Source: Polynucleobacter sinensis (GTDB lineage Bacteria; Pseudomonadota; Gammaproteobacteria; Burkholderiales; Burkholderiaceae). Taken from it: a stretch of DNA of 64,000 nt. A model generated the notes under the pieces. It did not search any database and was not told the origin of the DNA. It worked only from the letters and a program-made list of their open reading frames with translations. The translations under genes were made by a program, and so were the position numbers. Below are positions 1-9,245 of this stretch, piece by piece. Where the stretch lies: the NCBI RefSeq assembly GCF_001595985.1, contig NZ_LOJJ01000018.1:62001-126000 (forward strand), read 5' to 3'. The stretch's first letter is position 1. Every line of letters begins with the position of its first letter.

Positions 1-684
1 TTTAATCCAAAGTTTGCTTATGTTAAGAAAGCCATTGCAAATGGCACGATTGGTCGACCTGTGAGTGTTTTGGTTAGTCGACATATCACCCGCAGTCTTG
101 GTAAAAAAATTAGTGGTCGCGTCAAGTTATCTCCAGCGGCGATGGAGTCAACACATGATTTAGATTTCGTATTTTGGTGTTTGGAGCCCGCAAAGCCTGT
201 GAAAATTTATTCACAAGTGAACTATGGCGCTATGCGCGAGTCTACTGGCGCGGATGTTCCGGATTCTCAGTGGATTACTGTCACCATGGATAACGGGCTT
301 TCATTTGTTGTTGGTGGTGGTTGGAGTTTGCCGTTGGGCTATCCAAACTTCTCAACAACTTGGATTGAGTTTATTGGTACTGATGGTGCAGTGATGGTGG
401 ATGATAGTCACAAAGATGTAGTGATCAACACCATGGAAAAAGGGATGCAGCTCCCAATGTCCACAATGCCTGGCGAAAAGGTTGACCATGTATTTGCTGG
501 CCCAATGGCGGCAGAAACTATTTACTTTATTGAGGCTATTGCACTGGATCGACCAGTCTTAGTTACCGGAGAGCAAGCTCGAACTGTAATGGAAGTGTAC
601 ATGGCAGCAGATCTGTCTGCGGAGACTGGTGAGCCTGTCTATTTGCCGCTTCCTGAAGAGAAGTTGAAAGTAGTTGCAGGCTAA
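1..684 (+). CDS. Gfo/Idh/MocA-family oxidoreductase, 5'-truncated by the window edge
   Basis: The frame is open from base 1 (FNPKFAYVKK...) to a TAA at 682-684, so only the C-terminal domain is present and the NAD(P)-binding Rossmann half lies outside the window. The visible part has the substrate-domain motif ESTHDLDF with the conserved His, and the pattern GTDGAVMVDD seen in sugar and inositol dehydrogenases of this family. The next gene, a full-length member of the same family, starts 2 bases after its stop, so the two are probably co-translated. The substrate is unknown; a cyclic polyol, sugar acid or similar compound is typical for the family. Confidence 0.85.
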   Translation, partial: FNPKFAYVKKAIANGTIGRPVSVLVSRHITRSLGKKISGRVKLSPAAMESTHDLDFVFWCLEPAKPVKIYSQVNYGAMRESTGADVPDSQWITVTMDNGLSFVVGGGWSLPLGYPNFSTTWIEFIGTDGAVMVDDSHKDVVINTMEKGMQLPMSTMPGEKVDHVFAGPMAAETIYFIEAIALDRPVLVTGEQARTVMEVYMAADLSAETGEPVYLPLPEEKLKVVAG

Positions 685-686
685 AC

Positions 687-1799
687 ATGAGAGATAGACA
701 AGCAAAAAATATAGGTCTAGCTATTGTTGGAGCGGGTCGCGTTGGATTGTTCCGTGGAGAGGTGGCTGCTCGTCATGCTCAGGTTGGTTGGATTGGAATT
801 GCTGAGAAGAACCCAGAGCGCGCTAAGCTGATAGCTGAAAAGCTAAAGGCGGATTTTGTAACCACGGATTACCGTGAGTTATTAAATAGGCCCGAGGTTA
901 ATGCAACCATTATTTCAACCGATGAGCATTTGCATGTTGACCCGATTTTATTGGCGGCAGAGCGTAAGCATTCATTAATGATCGAAAAACCTTTAGCCAC
1001 GGACCTAGGGGATTCGGCGAGAGTGTTAGCGGCTATACAGGCAGCCGGGGTAGATGCGGTTGTTGGTTATACCCAAAGATTTCGTCGTCGCTGGTTGGCA
1101 GCAAAAGAGAAGGTGAGCACAGGTCAACTAGGTGACGTCACACTGGTCTCATCTCGTGCTTTTATGAATCGATTGGTAGCAATTGATAACTATAAGCGCA
1201 CTGATCATCCTGAAAAAATTTCACCGATGGTGATATCTGGAACGCATGCTCTCGATATTGTAATGTGGATGATGGAGGGTAAAACTCCAGTAGAAATTTA
1301 TGCTCGATCCATTGATAAGGCTCTAGGTCCAGAGTGGAAGGGGATTGATGCAACATCCGGAGTCATTACCTTTTCCGATGGAACCATTTATCAATCGACT
1401 ATTTCTTGGGCGTTGCCAGTGGTTTGGCCAGGAGCGGTCTACAGCTTAGATGTTGGCATCGTTGGAACCGAGGGTGTATTGACGATCGATGATACTCATC
1501 GTGACATTGTTCTTGCAACGAGTAAATCTCAGGGCGAGGGCTATGCTCCAGACTCGGCGCGACGTGTTGATTTCATGGGCAGCTATCCTCCAGGTGATAT
1601 GGCTTTGGGAGAGCTTCGGGGTCCAATGAGAGAAGAGACAGAGTCTTGGCTAAATCGTGTGGCGTTAGGCTTGCCTACCCCGGCTGCTACGGCAGCAGAG
1701 GCGCATCGCAATTTAATGCTAACAAAGGCATTCGATCTATCTGCAAGATTGAAAAAGCCCATTTCATTGCCAATAGAGCCTAGTGACGATATTTACTAA
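687..1799 (+). CDS. Gfo/Idh/MocA-family NAD(P)-dependent oxidoreductase
   Basis: A 370-residue protein of usual family length. The N-terminal Rossmann fold carries GAGRVG at residues 15-20, the cofactor/active-site EKP motif is at 100-102 and the conserved His is in GTHALD (H187). It should oxidise or reduce a hydroxyl group of a sugar-like or cyclic polyol substrate in the cytoplasm. It follows a paralogue by 2 bases and is followed after 29 bases by a Bug receptor gene, so the operon probably links import and oxidation of one compound. The start is the only ATG near the upstream stop; no clear Shine-Dalgarno is seen, which fits translational coupling. Confidence 0.9.
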   Translation: MRDRQAKNIGLAIVGAGRVGLFRGEVAARHAQVGWIGIAEKNPERAKLIAEKLKADFVTTDYRELLNRPEVNATIISTDEHLHVDPILLAAERKHSLMIEKPLATDLGDSARVLAAIQAAGVDAVVGYTQRFRRRWLAAKEKVSTGQLGDVTLVSSRAFMNRLVAIDNYKRTDHPEKISPMVISGTHALDIVMWMMEGKTPVEIYARSIDKALGPEWKGIDATSGVITFSDGTIYQSTISWALPVVWPGAVYSLDVGIVGTEGVLTIDDTHRDIVLATSKSQGEGYAPDSARRVDFMGSYPPGDMALGELRGPMREETESWLNRVALGLPTPAATAAEAHRNLMLTKAFDLSARLKKPISLPIEPSDDIY

Positions 1800-1828
1800 G
1801 ATCTCAATTTACTCATAAGGAATTACCT

Positions 1829-2827
1829 ATGTTCCTCAAATTTGTTTTTAGAGTATCCGCAACTTGTTTGGTTCTCACTCTAGGCTCCTTGCAAAGTCTT
1901 ACAGTATTTGCACAGCCAGCTACTTACCCTAACAAGCCAGTAAAGATGATCATTCCGTTTGCCCCTGGAGGAGCATCGGATTTTATCGGCAGAATTCTTA
2001 GCGTTAAGCTGAGCGAAGTCTTGGGTCAACAAGTGATTGTTGATAATCGGACGGGGGCTGCTGGCAATATTGGTATGGAGGCGGCCGCTAAAGCTGCTCC
2101 TGATGGTTACACTATCTTTCTGGGAAATATTGGAACTATTGCAATTAATCCAGCATTATTTCCAAATCTCAATATCAATCCACTCAGAGATTTTATTCCC
2201 GTAACTCAGGTTGCAGATGTCCCGAGTGCATTGGTAGGAAACAATGATTTCCCACCCAATAACGTTTCTCAGTTGATTGTGTATTTGCGTGCAAATCCAG
2301 ACAAGTTTAATTTTGCAACTCCTGGAGGTGGTAGCGCTAATCGTCTGGAGATGGAAGTATTGATGAAGATGACTGGGACAAAAATGACGCATGTGCCCTA
2401 CAAGGGTGGCGGTGGTCCTGCGGCGATCGGATTAATTGGCGGCGAAACACAGGTAATGTTTAATACGCTACCCTCTGTCAAGCAATTCATGATTGCTAAT
2501 AAGATGAAAAGTTATGCAGTCACTGGTCTTACGAGGCAGCCTGGCTTACCAAATGTTCCTACTTTGATGGAATTAGGTTATCCAGAATTTAAAACTGGAT
2601 CATGGCAAATGATTATGGTGCCGGTAGGTACGCCGGTCGCCATCACTAACAAACTTTTTGATTCAATTACCAAAGTTTTAGCTATGCCAGATGTTGTCGA
2701 GAGGATTATCAATGGTGGCGCAAATATTACTGTAAGTAAGTCGCCTGCAGATGCCAAACTATTTGTGGAAGGTGAGCTTAAAAAATGGGCGGTAGTGGTG
2801 AAGGATTCAGGGGCATCTCCAGATTAA
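1829..2827 (+). CDS. Bug-family (TctC) TTT substrate-binding protein
   Basis: A 332-residue periplasmic receptor. It has a Sec signal peptide of about 28 residues ending in VFA, then the mature Bug start YPNKPVKMIIPFAPGGASDF with the family's PGG-S/T-D loop. The ligand-loop segment HVPYKGGGGPA follows in the middle and WAVVVKDSGA at the C terminus. Bug proteins bind carboxylates or small amphipathic molecules for a TctAB transporter; neither TctA nor TctB is nearby. The start is preceded by AAGGAA at good spacing. It is the third gene of the left-edge operon, followed 68 bases later by a second Bug gene. The ligand is unknown. Confidence 0.93.
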   Translation: MFLKFVFRVSATCLVLTLGSLQSLTVFAQPATYPNKPVKMIIPFAPGGASDFIGRILSVKLSEVLGQQVIVDNRTGAAGNIGMEAAAKAAPDGYTIFLGNIGTIAINPALFPNLNINPLRDFIPVTQVADVPSALVGNNDFPPNNVSQLIVYLRANPDKFNFATPGGGSANRLEMEVLMKMTGTKMTHVPYKGGGGPAAIGLIGGETQVMFNTLPSVKQFMIANKMKSYAVTGLTRQPGLPNVPTLMELGYPEFKTGSWQMIMVPVGTPVAITNKLFDSITKVLAMPDVVERIINGGANITVSKSPADAKLFVEGELKKWAVVVKDSGASPD

Positions 2828-2895
2828 GTGCTTGAGAATTGCTTTGCAAACATTCTTTTGCGATAAAAACCATCGTAGTTACTTTGAGGTAATGT

Positions 2896-3882
2896 ATGAA
2901 ATTCAATTTATTAAGAAAAGTATTTGTTTTTATTGGGATATTGTTAAGTTTGGTATGTATTCACAATGTAGCGAGTGCGCAACCATACCCCAATAGGCCA
3001 ATTAAGATTATTGTTCCCGCCTCTGCTGGTGGAGGAGCCGACTTTATTACACGCACCATCAGCAATCAGCTTGGTGAGTATTTAGGGCAAAGCATTGTGG
3101 TTGAAAATAAATCAGGCGCTTCCGGTACTATCGCAGCTGAGTTTGTTGCAAAATCTCCCCCGAATGGTTACGCGGTATTGATGGCTCAATCAACTAGTAC
3201 CGTGATTGCCCCCCATCTTTACAAAAGTTTAAATTACGATACCTTAAAAGATCTTGCGCCAGTAACACAGGTAGCGCAAATGCCATTCGTATTAGTGGTT
3301 AACTCGAAAGTTCCTGTAAATAACGTTAAAGAATTCCTTGCATACGCTAAAGCCAATCCTGGGAAGTTGAATTATTCAACCTCGGGGAATGGTGCCGGAA
3401 GTCATTTGGCTGGTGAGATGTTTAATTCAGCAACTGGTGCGGGAATGGTTCACGTGCCCTACAAGGGTGCCGGTCCAGCATTAAATGCCGTTGTTGCTGG
3501 TGAGGTCGAGGTTGCATTTATTCCTATTGTTAATGCCCTGCCTTTGGTTAAAGAGGGGCGTCTTAAAGCCATGGCAGTAACTACGATTGGGCGCTCCTTG
3601 GCTGCAAAAGATATACCGACCTTAGCCGAAGCTGGATTATCTGGTTACGATATTAATACTTGGTTTGGCATGTTCGTTGCTGCCAATACTCCGCCGCAGA
3701 TCATAGAGCAGCTTTATAAGGAAACGGCGCGAGCTATTAGGCAGCCCGAAATTCGTGATCGCTTTCTTCGTGAGGGTGCGGACCCTATAGGAAGCACGCC
3801 GGCGGAATTTAGTGCACTTGTTAAAACTGAATTTAGTAAGTTTGCAAAAGTAGTAAAAGACTCTGGAATTAAAATTGACTGA
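2896..3882 (+). CDS. Bug-family (TctC) TTT substrate-binding protein
   Basis: A 328-residue periplasmic receptor with a signal peptide (about residues 1-28, ending ASA) and the Bug hallmark YPNRPIKIIVPASAGGGADF, in which the usual PGG is replaced by AGG. HVPYKGAGPAL and a C-terminal FAKVVKDSGI are also present. It is tandem with the Bug gene ending at 2827 but clearly diverged from it, so the pair probably recognises different ligands. A strong hairpin with a T-run at 3901-3931 closes the operon. Confidence 0.93.
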   Translation: MKFNLLRKVFVFIGILLSLVCIHNVASAQPYPNRPIKIIVPASAGGGADFITRTISNQLGEYLGQSIVVENKSGASGTIAAEFVAKSPPNGYAVLMAQSTSTVIAPHLYKSLNYDTLKDLAPVTQVAQMPFVLVVNSKVPVNNVKEFLAYAKANPGKLNYSTSGNGAGSHLAGEMFNSATGAGMVHVPYKGAGPALNAVVAGEVEVAFIPIVNALPLVKEGRLKAMAVTTIGRSLAAKDIPTLAEAGLSGYDINTWFGMFVAANTPPQIIEQLYKETARAIRQPEIRDRFLREGADPIGSTPAEFSALVKTEFSKFAKVVKDSGIKID

Positions 3883-3900
3883 GTAGTTTTATAGGAATAA

Positions 3901-3931
3901 AAAAACACCAACTCGAGGTTGGTGTTTTTTT
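3901..3931. terminator. Bidirectional intrinsic terminator
   Basis: A perfect 12-bp stem (AAAAACACCAAC / GTTGGTGTTTTT) with a 5-base loop TCGAG is followed by more Ts. It lies between the convergent Bug genes ending at 3882 (+) and 3953 (-); the A-run and T-run allow it to act in both directions. Confidence 0.9.
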
Positions 3932-3952
3932 GTTGGAATGTTATGGATGACC

Positions 3953-4933
3953 TCATTCTTTTGGAATATTCAGCTTTTTAATTTGCTCTCCTGCCGCTAA
4001 GGAATCTTTCCTGGCGATTTCATTCACTTTACTAGGCGTGCTGAAAAGAGGGGTTACGCCTAATTTTTGGAAGCTATCTTTTACATCAGTTGAGCTCATA
4101 ATTTTTTCAAGAGAGGCGTTTAACTTTTGAATGATTGGCTCAGGAACGCCTTTTTGGGTTACCAGAGTCCACCAAACAACAGACTCAAAATTCGGGTATC
4201 CAAGCTCCACCATTGTGGGGACATCAGGCAGGGAGGCAGAGCGTTGCGAAGTTGTAACGGCTAATGGCACTAATTTTTTTGTATTGATAAATGGAAGCGC
4301 AGGCGCCATATCCGAAAAAACTAGCTGTACTTCGCCTGCGACCAGTGCCGCAGTTGCCTGGCCATTTCCTTTGTATGGAATGTGGGTGATATCTATACCG
4401 GCTGCAGATGCAAACTTTTCGGCGGCTAGATGTGCTGTATTGCCTTTTGCACCGGCGCCGTAATTAATTTCACCAGGTTTGGCTTTTGCCAGTGCCACAA
4501 GTTCACTGACTGATTTTGCGGGTGAGTTTGGATTTACAACTAGAACCTGACCTGCAATGCCAACCATGGAGATAGGCGCAAAGTCTTTATACCAGTCATA
4601 GCTGAGTTTTTTATATAAAAACTGATTATTTAGAATGATGCTGCTGGTAGAGAGTAGTAATGTGTAACCATCAGGAGGGGCTTTGGCTGCTGCTTCCAGG
4701 CCAATAGTGCCATTTGCACCGGGTTTATTTTCAACAATAATACTTTGACCCAAAGAATCTCCAAGTTTCTGGGCAATAATCCGGCTCAAAAGATCACTGG
4801 TTCCACCCGGCGGAAAGGGGGCAATAATTTTCATTGCATGATTTGGATAGCCTTGAGCGATCGCAACTAATGGCAAGAAAAGTATCGCTACTAGTGTCCT
4901 TCTAATGGCGTAAAAGCTAAGCTTCGATTGCAT
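3953..4933 (-). CDS. Bug-family (TctC) TTT substrate-binding protein
   Basis: A 326-residue receptor when started at the ATG at 4933, chosen because GGAGA precedes it and the signal peptide (ending near VAIAQ) then begins properly. A longer frame to 5032 adds 33 residues without signal character. The mature protein starts YPNHAMKIIAPFPPGGTSDL, with HIPYKGNGQAT in the middle. It is convergent with the preceding operon and shares a terminator with it. The 191 bases upstream hold no gene, so it is probably transcribed separately from the Gfo/Idh gene at 5125. Ligand unknown. Confidence 0.93.
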   Translation of the reverse strand: MQSKLSFYAIRRTLVAILFLPLVAIAQGYPNHAMKIIAPFPPGGTSDLLSRIIAQKLGDSLGQSIIVENKPGANGTIGLEAAAKAPPDGYTLLLSTSSIILNNQFLYKKLSYDWYKDFAPISMVGIAGQVLVVNPNSPAKSVSELVALAKAKPGEINYGAGAKGNTAHLAAEKFASAAGIDITHIPYKGNGQATAALVAGEVQLVFSDMAPALPFINTKKLVPLAVTTSQRSASLPDVPTMVELGYPNFESVVWWTLVTQKGVPEPIIQKLNASLEKIMSSTDVKDSFQKLGVTPLFSTPSKVNEIARKDSLAAGEQIKKLNIPKE

Positions 4934-5124
4934 GATTGTCTCCGAATGGGTTTGAATTTTGTTTTTTATAAATACCGTATAAATTGAATAAATGCTTGCT
5001 AACACTCTCTGAGTTGATTCATTTTTTAGCATAATTTTCTTGAAAATGCTCTAGGTGTTTTCAGAATTTTTGCCTGGAAATCCTAATGCAGTTAATGGAG
5101 CTAAGGTTTGATGACAAGATGCTT

Positions 5125-6105
5125 TCAGGGGTGTACCTTAACTCTAGACTGCGTATTAACCGACTGCACAATTGCTTCAAATAGATTGATTGTTTCGCCC
5201 ATTTCTTTTGTGCTGATTGGGTAGGGTATTTCACCATTTGATGTAATGGAAATTGCAAATGCATCTAGCTCCGCCTTAATAGAGTCAATGGCTAGATAGG
5301 TGAAGCGATCGACTAAGCTTCCATTTCTACGCACAATGCATTCAGTCTCGCCAATAGCCTCTACAGAACCCGCATCTCCAAATGCATGTATGCGCCAAAA
5401 GATTGGTGTAGCCCTAACCATCGCGAAATACGCACTCACCCCATTTTCAAACTCGACATTGACTGAGGTGGCATCTCGTGGATCTTTGCCCGACCTAAAG
5501 CTAGCAACGTGGGCAGACACTTGGCTTGCCTTTCCTGCTAAGTTGACCATGGCGTCAATAATATGAATACCTGTCCCGGTCAATCCGCCAGCAGGTGATT
5601 CACTCGGTTTATCGCGCCATTCAGAGAAGAACTTTGTCGAATGTTCATTACTGTAGTGGCCCTCAATATGCATTAAGGTACCCAGGGTTCCACTAGCGAC
5701 TACTTCTCGGAGTTTGGCCATTGATGGCCAAAATCGCTTATTTTGTCCTACCGCAAGCCTGACATTATTTTCTTCACATGCTCTGATGGCTTTGACAGCA
5801 TCCTCATATGTCAGTGCTAATGGCTTCTCGCAAAATACATGCTTACCTGCTTTTGCCGCGGCCACAATTTGATCTGAATGCATTGAATGGGGTGTAGCCA
5901 AAACAATTGCTTGAATCTGAGGATTGGATAAGGCGTCATCGAATTCATTGCTCAAAATAATATGATTAGATTGGCAGTATTCAGACGCTTCAGAAGGTTC
6001 TTTGGTCACAATCATGGCGAGTCGTAGTTTGGAGTGCTCTCCCTCCATCGCTTTCGCTAAATTTTTCCCCCACCATCCAAATCCAATTAAAGCGACATTG
6101 ACCAT
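5125..6105 (-). CDS. Gfo/Idh/MocA-family oxidoreductase
   Basis: A 326-residue cytoplasmic dehydrogenase. The Rossmann motif GFGWWG is at residues 8-13, EKP at 93-95 and the substrate-domain His in GIHIID at H181. It resembles the left-edge pair in fold but is clearly a separate branch. It is the last gene of a minus-strand operon that begins with the Bug gene at 10214 and runs through a DctP-like protein, an HIBADH-like dehydrogenase and an MLE-type enolase. It probably carries out one redox step on the imported compound. Substrate not assignable. Confidence 0.9.
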   Translation of the reverse strand: MVNVALIGFGWWGKNLAKAMEGEHSKLRLAMIVTKEPSEASEYCQSNHIILSNEFDDALSNPQIQAIVLATPHSMHSDQIVAAAKAGKHVFCEKPLALTYEDAVKAIRACEENNVRLAVGQNKRFWPSMAKLREVVASGTLGTLMHIEGHYSNEHSTKFFSEWRDKPSESPAGGLTGTGIHIIDAMVNLAGKASQVSAHVASFRSGKDPRDATSVNVEFENGVSAYFAMVRATPIFWRIHAFGDAGSVEAIGETECIVRRNGSLVDRFTYLAIDSIKAELDAFAISITSNGEIPYPISTKEMGETINLFEAIVQSVNTQSRVKVHP

Positions 6106-6125
6106 ATACTTGCCCTTGCTAAAAA

Positions 6126-7232
6126 TTACGCGTGAAAACGTTTCAATTGATCTTCATTCACCTCTATTCCGAGGCCGGGAGCATTAGGGATCGAGTACAT
6201 GCCATTAACGGGTTGAATGGGCTTATCTACGATATCTTCAGCCAAATACAAGTGACTCGGGCTAACACCCCAATTCACACCATTTAACGCGGCACTGAGT
6301 TGCAAAACTGCCGCAGATGCAATGGATGTCTCTGCAATCTTGCCTGCAAGATTAATCTGCAGTTCCATTGCATTGCATACTGCCGCACTTCGGATGACGC
6401 CACTAATCCCGCCCAATTTAAGCGTCTTGAGTGAAACGCCGGAAACCCCATACTCTTTGGCCTTAATCATATCTGCGCTACTAGTGATGGACTCATCGAG
6501 TCCAATGGGCGCAAGTTTGAGATCGCAGATGTGCTTAAGTCCTGCAATATTTTCCTTCGCAAGCGGTTGCTCTAAAAAGGCAACGTTTGCATCCCTGCAG
6601 CCTTGTAAAAAGGTAACAGCTTGCTCGGTACTGTAGCCCATATTGGCATCTGCGCAAATTTGGATTTCAGGGCCTAAGATCTTGCGCATGCCCACCAGCG
6701 ATTGAATATCTTCTTCGACCGATTTCACGCCAAGCTTAAGCTTAAAAAAACGATAGCCAAGAGCAAGACATTTCTCGGTTTCGGCAATATCCGCTTCTAC
6801 TGACTTGGTTCCAATTAGCCATAGCGGAGGTATTTCGTCTCTTTGTCTTCCACCCATTAAAGTGCAAGAATCAACTCCCAGTTCCTTGCCTAGAAGATCA
6901 TATAAAGCCATATCAATTGCAGCAACCGCTCCACTTCCCGTTGGAAACTTTTGAGCAATTAAGTTGGTAATGCCTGCTAAACAACGTGAGTCCTGACCAA
7001 TTAGCAGGGTATGAATATCTTGATGAAACGCATGTTCCATCTGTTCAAGAGTTTGGCCGCCATGGCTGGGGGCTGCTGTATTTTCACCCCACCCAACGAT
7101 GCCTTGATGGGTCTCTAGCCGGACAATGAATGTTTCTGCATGGGTAATATGTACCCCGGCCATTAGCATTGGCTTGATGAGAGGGATTTTTAGGGAAAAA
7201 GCTGTCGCATAGCGAATGGCAGTTGATTTCAA
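6126..7232 (-). CDS. Enolase-superfamily enzyme, muconate-lactonizing (MLE) subgroup
   Basis: A 368-residue member of the mandelate racemase/muconate lactonizing superfamily. The first acid-base lysine motif is K164-L-K166. Metal ligands are D195 (ADAN), E221 (EQP) and D246 (LDES), and the second lysine is K269 (SLKTLKLGG). Lysines on both barrel faces without a His-Asp pair mark the MLE subgroup (cycloisomerases, o-succinylbenzoate synthases, epimerases). The reaction would start by abstraction of a proton alpha to a carboxylate. Its start overlaps the stop of the dehydrogenase gene upstream by 4 bases, showing tight coupling. Whether it is a muconate cycloisomerase proper cannot be decided. 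Confidence 0.9.
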   Translation of the reverse strand: MKSTAIRYATAFSLKIPLIKPMLMAGVHITHAETFIVRLETHQGIVGWGENTAAPSHGGQTLEQMEHAFHQDIHTLLIGQDSRCLAGITNLIAQKFPTGSGAVAAIDMALYDLLGKELGVDSCTLMGGRQRDEIPPLWLIGTKSVEADIAETEKCLALGYRFFKLKLGVKSVEEDIQSLVGMRKILGPEIQICADANMGYSTEQAVTFLQGCRDANVAFLEQPLAKENIAGLKHICDLKLAPIGLDESITSSADMIKAKEYGVSGVSLKTLKLGGISGVIRSAAVCNAMELQINLAGKIAETSIASAAVLQLSAALNGVNWGVSPSHLYLAEDIVDKPIQPVNGMYSIPNAPGLGIEVNEDQLKRFHA

Positions 7233-8113
7233 TTGGAGCTCCCACGACGCCGAATGGCCTCAAATATGATTGCGTTATCCTGTTTTCCCTCACCCTGTTC
7301 AAGACAGGATTGCAGCAATTCTATATATTGAGTTGCTAGAGGAAGTGGCTGATTGGTTTGTGTTGCGAGTTTTTGAATCAGACCAAAGTCCTTTAGACTT
7401 TGATCAACACGACTTTGAGGCTCATCATATTTTCGCTTAGTCATTAGAGGGCCTTTAATACTCATAACACTGGATGCCGCAGCTGAATTTTGAAATAGAT
7501 TTAAAAGGATATCTGGATCTAATCCAATTCGACTGCCAAATACTAGACCCTCCGCAAGGGCGGCTCGATGGAGGCCTAAAACTAGGTTGATAGCTAGTTT
7601 GGCTTTGCTGGCGCTACCAATGTCACCAACATGCATCCTTTTTTTACACATTGCATCTAGGATGGATGATAGATCGTTGATGATTGCTTCATCCCCACCA
7701 GTGAGGCCAAGGCAGTCTCCATTCGCTACTTGTTTGCTTGTCCCGGAAATGGGCATTTCAATAAATCGAACTGGATAATTTGTGCAGGCATCAGCGATGT
7801 CACGAATTGCCTCTGGTTCACAAGTGCTGGTACAGATAATATTCAGGGGTGTATCGCGCGGCGTTAAAAGTAAGCCGCTCTGGCCAAGTAGAGCATCATG
7901 AACTTGTTTAGCGTCAAACAGGCAAAGGATAAGAGTGTCGGTTTTTTCAGCTAGTTGAATGGGTGATGCAAGCACCTTTTCTCTGCCAAACTCGTTGCAA
8001 CGTTCATCGTTTATGTCATAACCGAGAGTGATAAAGCCATTACGCTGCAATCTTGTTGAGAAGGCTTGCCCCATTAAGCCAAGCCCGATAATGCCAACTG
8101 TTTTTTCCCGCAT
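7229..8113 (-). CDS. NAD(P)-dependent beta-hydroxyacid dehydrogenase (HIBADH / 6PGDH family)
   Basis: A 294-residue protein, typical of 3-hydroxyisobutyrate and tartronate semialdehyde reductases. The Rossmann motif GLGLMG is at residues 10-15. The substrate-binding segment PISGTSKQVA replaces the canonical P-V-S-G-G. The catalytic lysine is K172 in SKAKLAINL. It reduces or oxidises a 3-hydroxy acid with NAD(P)H. It follows the DctP-like gene after 7 bases and overlaps the enolase gene by 4. The variant substrate loop suggests an unusual acid. Confidence 0.88.
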   Translation of the reverse strand: MREKTVGIIGLGLMGQAFSTRLQRNGFITLGYDINDERCNEFGREKVLASPIQLAEKTDTLILCLFDAKQVHDALLGQSGLLLTPRDTPLNIICTSTCEPEAIRDIADACTNYPVRFIEMPISGTSKQVANGDCLGLTGGDEAIINDLSSILDAMCKKRMHVGDIGSASKAKLAINLVLGLHRAALAEGLVFGSRIGLDPDILLNLFQNSAAASSVMSIKGPLMTKRKYDEPQSRVDQSLKDFGLIQKLATQTNQPLPLATQYIELLQSCLEQGEGKQDNAIIFEAIRRRGSSN

Positions 8114-8120
8114 GATTAAA

Positions 8121-9245
8121 TTATCCTAGGGGCGTAATATTCGTGAGCGGGTGATTAAGGGCATTTTCGAATAGCTCATCCGCAGAGTATTGGCTAAAGT
8201 GTTTAGTTGACCCTTCGATTGCGTGAATCATTTCGTCAGAGGGGTAGCCTAGAGCCTTCATCTTATTAGAGTATTGATCTTGTACACCAGCCAATTTATG
8301 GTTCCAACGCTCAATTTCTTCTTGATTGATGTCGATAAATTGCATACCCGCTTCTTTAAAAGCCACTCGAGCTCTAGCGCCTGCTAGACCATAAAATAAT
8401 TGTGCTCCGGCTTGCGCTAATGCTCTTAACCATTGATTCACAATTATTTTCAAATCTGGAGAAAGTTTGTTCCAAAAATGATGTGAGAGTCCATATTCTA
8501 GATTCACTCGTACTAAATTTGCAGAAGTTCTATAGCGGGCATCTTGAAAGATTCCCGCTGTATGTGCCGCGCTATCTGATATAGATACGGCATCAACTTC
8601 CTTATTAGCAAATTTTTTCTTAGCCTCTGGGGTGCTGCAGCCGACGGGGATAGCACCGAGTGTTTGATATATATCGAACTCCATGCCGTCACTACAGGCT
8701 ATTTTCTTACCAATTAAATCATCAAGACAATTCATTGGCTCACGACTAAAGAGGTTATATTCGCTGGTGGCAACTAGGCGACCCATTAAGATTTGATTAG
8801 ATTCAAAATCTTTTTTGAAGTAGTCGTGATAAAGAGCCTCCGAGACTGCGGTAGCAACCTCGGCACTTGGAAATATAAAGGGTAAGCTAAGGCTCTGTGC
8901 GGCTGGAAATATCTTGGCATCCCATGCTGAGTATACGGGGCACATGTCAGTCACATTATTAATTAGCGCATCAATTCCCTCACGCTCTTTATGTAGACTG
9001 CCACCCCAGTAACCCTCGACTTGAATTGCGCCTTTGGTCATTATTTGTAAGCGTTTAAATGCTGGCTCAAATACATCTTTGACAGCTGGCGAGTTTCCAG
9101 GGATATGGGCACTTACTCTTAATGTAATTGCATCTGCCTTAACAGTCAGGTCTTCTCCTGTGGTATCAAGCCATTTCCTTGCGGATGCAGTCTTGGAGAT
9201 AAGATCTTCAACGCTATCATTTGCGCCGATTTGTAGTGGATTCAT
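8121..9245 (-). CDS. DctP-like TRAP solute-binding protein lacking a signal peptide
   Basis: A 374-residue protein with the DctP fold: a VKDVFEPAFKRLQIMTKGAI helix, LPFIFPSAEVAT, a middle IGKKIACSDGMEF strand and a C-terminal HHFWNKLSPDLKIIV segment. These are standard for TRAP-type receptors. The N terminus (MNPLQIGANDSVEDLI...) is polar and about 40 residues long, with no hydrophobic stretch, so it is not a Sec substrate as read. The ATG directly abuts the stop of the Bug gene at 9246, leaving no room for a longer signal-bearing start. No DctQ/DctM genes are present. It may be a cytoplasmic binding protein or enzyme-like derivative. Confidence 0.8.
   Translation of the reverse strand: MNPLQIGANDSVEDLISKTASARKWLDTTGEDLTVKADAITLRVSAHIPGNSPAVKDVFEPAFKRLQIMTKGAIQVEGYWGGSLHKEREGIDALINNVTDMCPVYSAWDAKIFPAAQSLSLPFIFPSAEVATAVSEALYHDYFKKDFESNQILMGRLVATSEYNLFSREPMNCLDDLIGKKIACSDGMEFDIYQTLGAIPVGCSTPEAKKKFANKEVDAVSISDSAAHTAGIFQDARYRTSANLVRVNLEYGLSHHFWNKLSPDLKIIVNQWLRALAQAGAQLFYGLAGARARVAFKEAGMQFIDINQEEIERWNHKLAGVQDQYSNKMKALGYPSDEMIHAIEGSTKHFSQYSADELFENALNHPLTNITPLG

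Noticed and set aside
4934..5032. Extra 33 residues on the Bug gene at 3953
   Set aside because: The ATG at 4933 has GGAGA upstream and starts a proper signal peptide; the extension is polar and has no support.
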